Program-made: the position numbers and the translations under genes
Shown here: positions 63,285 through 64,000 of the stretch, one piece after another
Layout of the letters: every line of letters starts with the position of its first letter
How positions within the stretch are numbered: position 1 is the stretch's first letter
Notes under the pieces: generated by a model
Told to the model about the DNA's origin: nothing
What the model saw: only the letters and a program-made list of their open reading frames with translations
The model's database searches: none
NCBI RefSeq assembly: GCF_039697315.1
Contig: NZ_CP155619.1
Location: 6,324,001 to 6,388,000 of the forward strand
Direction of reading: 5' to 3'
DNA length: 64,000 nucleotides
Source of the DNA: Pseudomonas abietaniphila
GTDB lineage: Bacteria > Pseudomonadota > Gammaproteobacteria > Pseudomonadales > Pseudomonadaceae

Positions 63285-64000
63285 ATGACCAGCCAAGGAT
63301 CACTTATCGCATCCACCGTGGATTTTTCTCGCGAGGGTTTTCAAAAAGGGGCGCTGATGCTGCCTCATTCCCACGACCGCTCGGCGTATGGTCGCATCCC
63401 GATACCGGTGGTCGTGCTCAAGCGTGGGGGAGGGCCGACCGTCCTACTTACCGGGGGAAATCATGGCGACGAGTTGGAAGGGCCAATCGCATTGATGAAG
63501 CTCATTCAGCGGATGAGCACGCTGGAAATTAACGGTCGCTTGATTGTCGTGCCGGGTCTCAACTTTCCGGCCTTCCAGAATGGAACCCGGACATCGCCCA
63601 TCGACAAAGGCAATCTGAACCGGTTGTTCCCCGGGAACCGCAGCGGCAGCATCACGGAAATGATCGCACACTATGTCAACACGGAGCTGTTCCCGATCTC
63701 CGACGTCATTCTGGACATGCACGCTGGCGGCGTATCTTTCCAGCACGCGCCTGCGCTGCTGGCGTCACTTCCGGCTAACACGGCTCAACATGATGACTAC
63801 CTGCGTCTGGTGGAGGCATTTGGCGCTCCCACCACTATGGTCATGAATCTTCTGGGTGAAGACCGTACATACGGTGCTGCCGCCGAACGTCAAGGAAAAC
63901 TGTTTTTGTGTGGTGAGTTTGGTGGTGGCGCGTCTTGCAGCCCAGACAACCTGAAAATTGTCGAAGATGGACTGCATCGGGTTTTGCATAGCCTGGGTTT
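63285..64000 (+). CDS. doeB: DoeB-like N-acetyl-diaminobutyrate deacetylase/aspartoacylase-family protein, 5' part
   Basis: 238 complete codons are present from ATG 63285 (AGGAG eight bases upstream) before the window ends. GGNHGDELEGP holds the zinc-binding His and Glu, and DMHAGG the second His, as in the succinylglutamate desuccinylase/aspartoacylase family. NLNRLFPGN is the family substrate motif. The closest pattern is DoeB of ectoine degradation, so ectoine or a related N-acyl amino acid is a candidate substrate. The C-terminus is outside the window. Confidence 0.82.
   Translation, partial: MTSQGSLIASTVDFSREGFQKGALMLPHSHDRSAYGRIPIPVVVLKRGGGPTVLLTGGNHGDELEGPIALMKLIQRMSTLEINGRLIVVPGLNFPAFQNGTRTSPIDKGNLNRLFPGNRSGSITEMIAHYVNTELFPISDVILDMHAGGVSFQHAPALLASLPANTAQHDDYLRLVEAFGAPTTMVMNLLGEDRTYGAAAERQGKLFLCGEFGGGASCSPDNLKIVEDGLHRVLHSLG

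Overview
The window reads as a Pseudomonas chromosome. Codon use, dense GC-rich coding, and the families present (dctA, GlxA-type regulators, DUF1652, a XenA-like enzyme, XRE/MmyB, HxlR and LysR regulators) all fit. No tRNA, rRNA, transposase, integrase or CRISPR array was seen. The TetR gene at the left edge and the DoeB-like gene at the right edge are cut by the window.

Left block (1 to about 24.6 kb) is orderly and GC-rich, and looks like a catabolic or detoxification region. It holds a TetR gene divergent from a 14-TM exporter, then a FAH-family hydrolase divergent from a tautomerase. The two divergent regions share a 15-bp palindromic core. Next come a secreted DJ-1 protein and an operon for a three-subunit molybdenum hydroxylase (2Fe-2S subunit, Tat-exported molybdopterin subunit, triheme cytochrome c) with an XdhC maturation factor and a MarR regulator. 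These are followed by dctA with a second tautomerase, a GlxA regulator divergent from a catalytically degenerate SDR, a pntAA-pntAB-pntB transhydrogenase operon with a metallo-beta-lactamase-fold gene, an intact SDR, an aldehyde dehydrogenase, a 3-hydroxyisobutyrate-dehydrogenase-type gene, and a second GlxA/SDR divergent pair. A conserved 28-bp element occurs upstream of three of these units and points to one regulon.

Middle block (about 24.6 to 62.1 kb) is accessory. It is visibly more AT-rich, with long gene-poor stretches, pseudogenes and repeats. A 1.3-kb cassette (3'-5' exoribonuclease plus two unknown genes) is duplicated at 26.7 and 59.2 kb with about 97% identity and no indels; only the second copy is followed by a ProQ/FinO gene. 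A roughly 130-155 bp repeat lies near each cassette (27.99, 55.50 and 61.99 kb), the first next to a (GTT)10 microsatellite. Between the cassettes sits a patchwork of regulator/enzyme pairs for aromatic or xenobiotic chemistry: HCCA isomerase, SDRs, alpha/beta hydrolase, GST, old yellow enzyme, a triple carboxymuconolactone-decarboxylase fusion, and a muconate-cycloisomerase-like enzyme with a YciI protein and an MFS permease. Dead genes include a LysR/alcohol-dehydrogenase pair with one lesion each, and remnants of an R-x4-H-motif (HEPN-like) protein, a small Pseudomonas-type hypothetical and an SRAP/YedK peptidase. A soluble hybrid histidine kinase lies near the right end.

Right end (62.2 to 64 kb) returns to ordinary sequence: a LysR regulator followed by a DoeB-like deacylase running off the edge.
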